Part shown: positions 5,015-5,868 of the stretch, piece by piece | Layout of the letters: every line of letters starts with the position of its first letter | Numbering within the stretch: the first letter of the stretch is position 1 | Assembly (NCBI GenBank): GCA_024636105.1 | Contig: JAGXHO010000072.1 | Location: forward strand, 1-5,868 | Source of the DNA: Trueperaceae bacterium | Lineage (GTDB): Bacteria; Deinococcota; Deinococci; Deinococcales; Trueperaceae | Direction: 5' to 3' | DNA length: 5,868 nt | Program-made: the position numbers and the translations under genes | The notes under the pieces: generated by a model | What the model was told of the DNA's origin: nothing | Database searches by the model: none | The model's input: only the letters and a program-made list of their open reading frames with translations

Positions 5015-5868
5015 ATGTTCCAGAGCCTCGGCGACCGACTCCAGAACGTCTTCGACGGCCTCCGCGGCCGCGGCAAGCTCAGCGAGGCCGACGTCAAGGC
5101 GGCGCTCCGCGAAGTGCGCGTCGCGCTGCTCGAGGCCGACGTCAACCTCGAGGTGGCGAAGGACTTCGTCGCCCAGGTCCAGGAGAAGGCGATCGGGTCG
5201 GAGACGCTCCTGTCGCTCAACCCCGACCAGCGCGTGGTCGCGATCGTCCACGAGCAGATGGTGGCGACGCTCGGCGGCAAGGCGGCCGTCCCCAACCTGC
5301 GCAACGACGGCAACGTCTGGATGCTCGTCGGCCTGCAGGGGGCCGGCAAGACGACCACCGCCGGCAAGCTCGCGTACCGCTACAAGTCGCAGGGGCGCCG
5401 GCCGCTGCTCGTGGCCGCCGACACCCAGCGCCCCGCGGCGCGCGAGCAGCTCCGCATCCTCGGGCAGCAGATCGGCGTGCCCGTGCTCGAGGTGGGCGAC
5501 GACGAGCCGGTGCGTGTGACCAAGCAGCGACTGGACGCCGCGCTGAAGGCGGACTTCCGCGACCTGGTGATCGTCGACACGGCGGGCCGCCTGCAGATCG
5601 ACGATCGCCTGATGGGCCAGCTCGAGGAGTTGCGCGACGCCCTTCGACCGACCGAGCGGCTCCTGGTGGTCGACGCCATGACCGGGCAGCAGTCGCTGCC
5701 GGTCGCGAAGAGCTTCGACGAGCGCGTCGGCCTGTCGGGCCTCATCCTCACCAAGATGGACGGCGACGCGCGCGGCGGCGCGGCGCTCTCGGCCAAGCAC
5801 GTCACCGGCAAGCCGATCCTCTTCGCGGGCATGAGCGAGAAGATCGACGGCCTCGAACCGTTCCATCC
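5015..5868 (+). CDS. ffh: Signal recognition particle protein Ffh (SRP54), N and G domains, C-terminus off the right edge
   Basis: The first 284 codons are present. Ffh binds 4.5S/SRP RNA and signal sequences of nascent membrane and secreted proteins, and delivers ribosomes to the receptor FtsY through reciprocal GTPase activation. The N domain (about 1-88) is a helical bundle with the usual '[14 protein letters not shown]' segment. The G domain starts near 100: G1 [10 protein letters not shown] (106-115), the [11 protein letters not shown] motif (136-146), G3 DTAGR (188-192) and G4 [10 protein letters not shown] (246-255). The closing motif is '[14 protein letters not shown]' (270-283), where GMSE replaces the common G-x-GE. 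Thermus/Deinococcus Ffh, as I recall it, has a near-identical GVSEK here, which supports a Deinococcota origin. The methionine-rich M domain lies beyond the window. Its own promoter and ribosome binding site are visible upstream, divergent from the TPR operon. Confidence 0.97.
   Translation, partial: MFQSLGDRLQNVFDGLRGRGKLSEADVKAALREVRVALLEADVNLEVAKDFVAQVQEKAIGSETLLSLNPDQRVVAIVHEQMVATLGGKAAVPNLRNDGNVWMLVGLQGAGKTTTAGKLAYRYKSQGRRPLLVAADTQRPAAREQLRILGQQIGVPVLEVGDDEPVRVTKQRLDAALKADFRDLVIVDTAGRLQIDDRLMGQLEELRDALRPTERLLVVDAMTGQQSLPVAKSFDERVGLSGLILTKMDGDARGGAALSAKHVTGKPILFAGMSEKIDGLEPFH

Noticed and set aside
4711..5367. Upstream extension of the TPR reading frame to a 755-residue protein
   Set aside because: The extra residues are antisense to ffh and translate the 20-bp repeats. 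A convincing signal peptide begins at the ATG at 4710.
4898..5866. Long minus-strand open frame opposite ffh
   Set aside because: ffh on the plus strand has unmistakable SRP GTPase motifs, a promoter and a ribosome binding site. The antisense frame is a codon-bias artefact.

Overview
This GC-rich window most likely comes from a member of the Deinococcota, possibly a Truepera-like lineage. The main evidence is the partial SRP54/Ffh protein at the right edge. Its recalled similarity to Thermus/Deinococcus Ffh is close around the G1 loop, [30 protein letters not shown] and the 'FAG-x-SEK' segment that replaces the usual G-x-GE. The phylum call is from memory of family sequences, not from a search.

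Layout. (1) Positions 1-901, minus strand: the 5' part of a membrane-anchored SurA/PpiD-like parvulin peptidyl-prolyl isomerase that runs off the left edge. (2) Positions 962-1038, plus strand: a complete tRNA-Arg (anticodon CCG) with encoded CCA. Its good sigma-A-type promoter (907-935) lies inside the 5' leader of the isomerase gene. (3) A perfect GC-rich hairpin (1121-1148) between the tRNA and the convergent operon, probably a shared terminator. (4) Positions 1176-4710, minus strand: a tight three-gene operon. Transcription order is a secreted TPR-repeat protein, then a membrane-anchored GerMN-domain protein, then a secreted S41-family (C-terminal-processing-protease-like) peptidase. Both junctions are stop/start overlaps of a few bases. 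(5) Positions 4711-5014: a divergent intergenic region with five tandem copies of a 20-bp hairpin-forming repeat, a textbook-spaced promoter for ffh, and a GC-rich structured leader. (6) Positions 5015-5868, plus strand: ffh, covering the N domain and nearly the whole GTPase (G) domain before the right edge.

Biology. All the minus-strand proteins appear to act in or beyond the membrane (folding, processing, envelope assembly), and Ffh delivers such proteins to the Sec machinery. The most interesting unit is the TPR-GerMN-S41 operon. It resembles in gene content the TPR-adaptor/CTP-protease pairs NlpI-Prc and LbcA-CtpA, but the protease lacks the usual catalytic lysine. I see no phage, transposon or CRISPR signature.
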